Origin: Pedococcus_A sp963730585
GTDB taxonomy: Bacteria > Actinomycetota > Actinomycetes > Actinomycetales > Dermatophilaceae
NCBI GenBank assembly: GCA_963730585.1
Contig: CAVSSL010000011.1
Span: forward strand, 620,001-684,000
DNA length: 64,000 bases
Direction of reading: 5' to 3'
The notes beneath the pieces were generated by a model. The model saw only the letters and a program-made list of their open reading frames with translations, did not search any database and was not told the origin of the DNA. The first letter of the stretch is position 1, and every line of letters begins with the position of its first letter. This document shows positions 63,351 through 64,000 of the stretch, in pieces. The position numbers and the translations under genes are program-made.

Positions 63351-64000
63351 CTAGCCGAAGCGGCCGTCGCCCCCCTCGAGCGGCAGCGGGGTGAGCAGGG
63401 GCTCGCCGCCCGCTGGCGGCGTCAGCCCGAGGTGCTCCCACGTGAGCCCGGTGGCCGCACGGCCCCGCGGGGTGCGGGCCATGAAGCCCTCGCGGACGAG
63501 GAACGGCTCGGCCACCGTCTCCACGGTGTCGGCCTCCTCTCCGACCGCGACGGCGAGGGTGCTCAGGCCGACGGGCCCTCCCCCGAACCGGCGGCACAGG
63601 GCCTCGAGCACGGCCCGGTCGAGCCGGTCGAGCCCGCGGTCGTCGACGTCGAAGAGAGCGAGGGCGGCGTGGGCCGCCTCCTGGTCGACCACGCTGCCAC
63701 CGTGCACCTGCGCCCAGTCCCGCACGCGCCTGAGCAGGCGGTTGGCGATGCGCGGTGTCCCTCGTGAGCGCCGGGCGATCTCGACGATGCCGTCCTCGTC
63801 GGCCTCGACCTCCAGCAGCCGCGCCGAGCGGTGCAGGATGCGCACGAGGTCGTCGGTGGCATAGAAGTCGAGGTGCCCGGTGAAGCCGAAGCGGTCGCGC
63901 AGTGGCGCCGGCAGCAGCCCGGCGCGCGTGGTGGCCCCCACAACGGTGAAGGGCGGCAGCTCGAGCGGGATGGCGGTGGCCCCCGGCCCCTTGCCGACGA
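63351..64000 (-). CDS. ruvB: Holliday junction branch migration helicase RuvB (C-terminal part; gene enters from the right edge)
   Basis: The visible 216 codons cover the later AAA+ part and the C-terminal winged helix. IPLELPPFTVVGATTRAGLL and LRDRFGFTGHLDFYATDDLV hold sensor I and the arginine-finger region. SRGTPRIANRLLRRVRDWAQ is the sensor II / domain 2 block, and EPFLVREGFMARTPRGRAAT is the DNA-binding domain 3. The N-terminal Walker A and B motifs lie beyond the window. RuvB drives branch migration with RuvA. Upstream of yajC-secDF is its usual place in actinobacteria. Confidence 0.95.
   Translation of the reverse strand, partial: VGKGPGATAIPLELPPFTVVGATTRAGLLPAPLRDRFGFTGHLDFYATDDLVRILHRSARLLEVEADEDGIVEIARRSRGTPRIANRLLRRVRDWAQVHGGSVVDQEAAHAALALFDVDDRGLDRLDRAVLEALCRRFGGGPVGLSTLAVAVGEEADTVETVAEPFLVREGFMARTPRGRAATGLTWEHLGLTPPAGGEPLLTPLPLEGGDGRFG

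Overview
The window is very GC-rich, densely coded chromosomal DNA from an actinobacterium. It carries RbpA (seen only at the left edge), a WhiB regulator, Rel, Der-Cmk, a solo ParA beside ScpA/ScpB, and several conserved actinobacterial gene blocks. Order and wording of the proteins suggest the Micrococcales, perhaps an Intrasporangiaceae-like organism; that family guess is inference. The block at 28.4-34.2 kb (CDP-alcohol phosphatidyltransferase, DUF881, small basic protein, DUF881, gcvH, FHA, FtsR, DUF151, MerR, then gcvP) matches the Mycobacterium tuberculosis Rv1822-Rv1832 order as I remember it.

Layout. 0-9 kb: the rbpA start with a SigR-type promoter, an MFS transporter, an M15 carboxypeptidase, GNAT acetyltransferases, a tail-less SSB, whiB divergent from a B12-binding MerR regulator of CarH type, an isochorismatase-like hydrolase and rlmC. 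8.8-20.7 kb: a frame-broken amylosucrase, DUF72 and DUF1028 genes, yciO, the threonine-degrading pair tdh-kbl, osmC, a secreted I36-M23 protein, phzF, a histidine phosphatase and a frame-broken glutamate-cysteine ligase. 20.9-28.3 kb: the sbcD-sbcC nuclease operon converging on gcvP, which has a glycine riboswitch in its leader. 28.4-34.2 kb: the block named above. 34.4-41.2 kb: a more variable stretch with a MalY-type lyase, a decapitated dienelactone hydrolase, a WYL regulator divergent from a DinB protein, a secreted GH12-like enzyme, a DUF2461 protein, a lipoprotein and a HAD phosphatase, ending at tRNA-Pro. 41.7-50.8 kb: der, cmk, an inserted alpha/beta hydrolase, tyrA, rluB, scpB, scpA, parA, xerD. 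51-64 kb: hisS, an MBL hydrolase, a frame-broken cyclophilin, DUF349 and PaiB-like genes, then rel, apt, secF, secD, yajC and ruvB.

Functional links. Threonine is split by Tdh and Kbl into glycine and acetyl-CoA; glycine is sensed by the riboswitch and cleaved by GcvP with GcvH. SbcCD, RuvB, XerD, ParA and ScpAB serve DNA repair and chromosome segregation. SecD/SecF/YajC form the accessory translocon. RbpA, WhiB, CarH-like, FtsR and Rel form a large regulatory share.

Most unusual signals. (1) The octamer GTATGCCG/CGGCATAC occurs 36 times on both strands. Inside genes it is kept by otherwise disfavoured codons (TAT, GCA before TAC, ATA, CAT) in several reading frames, so it looks like selection on DNA rather than on protein. 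(2) Three well conserved genes each carry exactly one extra base. (3) Short tandem repeats sit across gene ends or starts (kbl/osmC, tyrA, rel); at rel the duplication creates a seven-codon upstream ORF overlapping the start codon. No CRISPR array, insertion sequence, prophage or rRNA was seen, and no gene-free stretch exceeds 300 bases.
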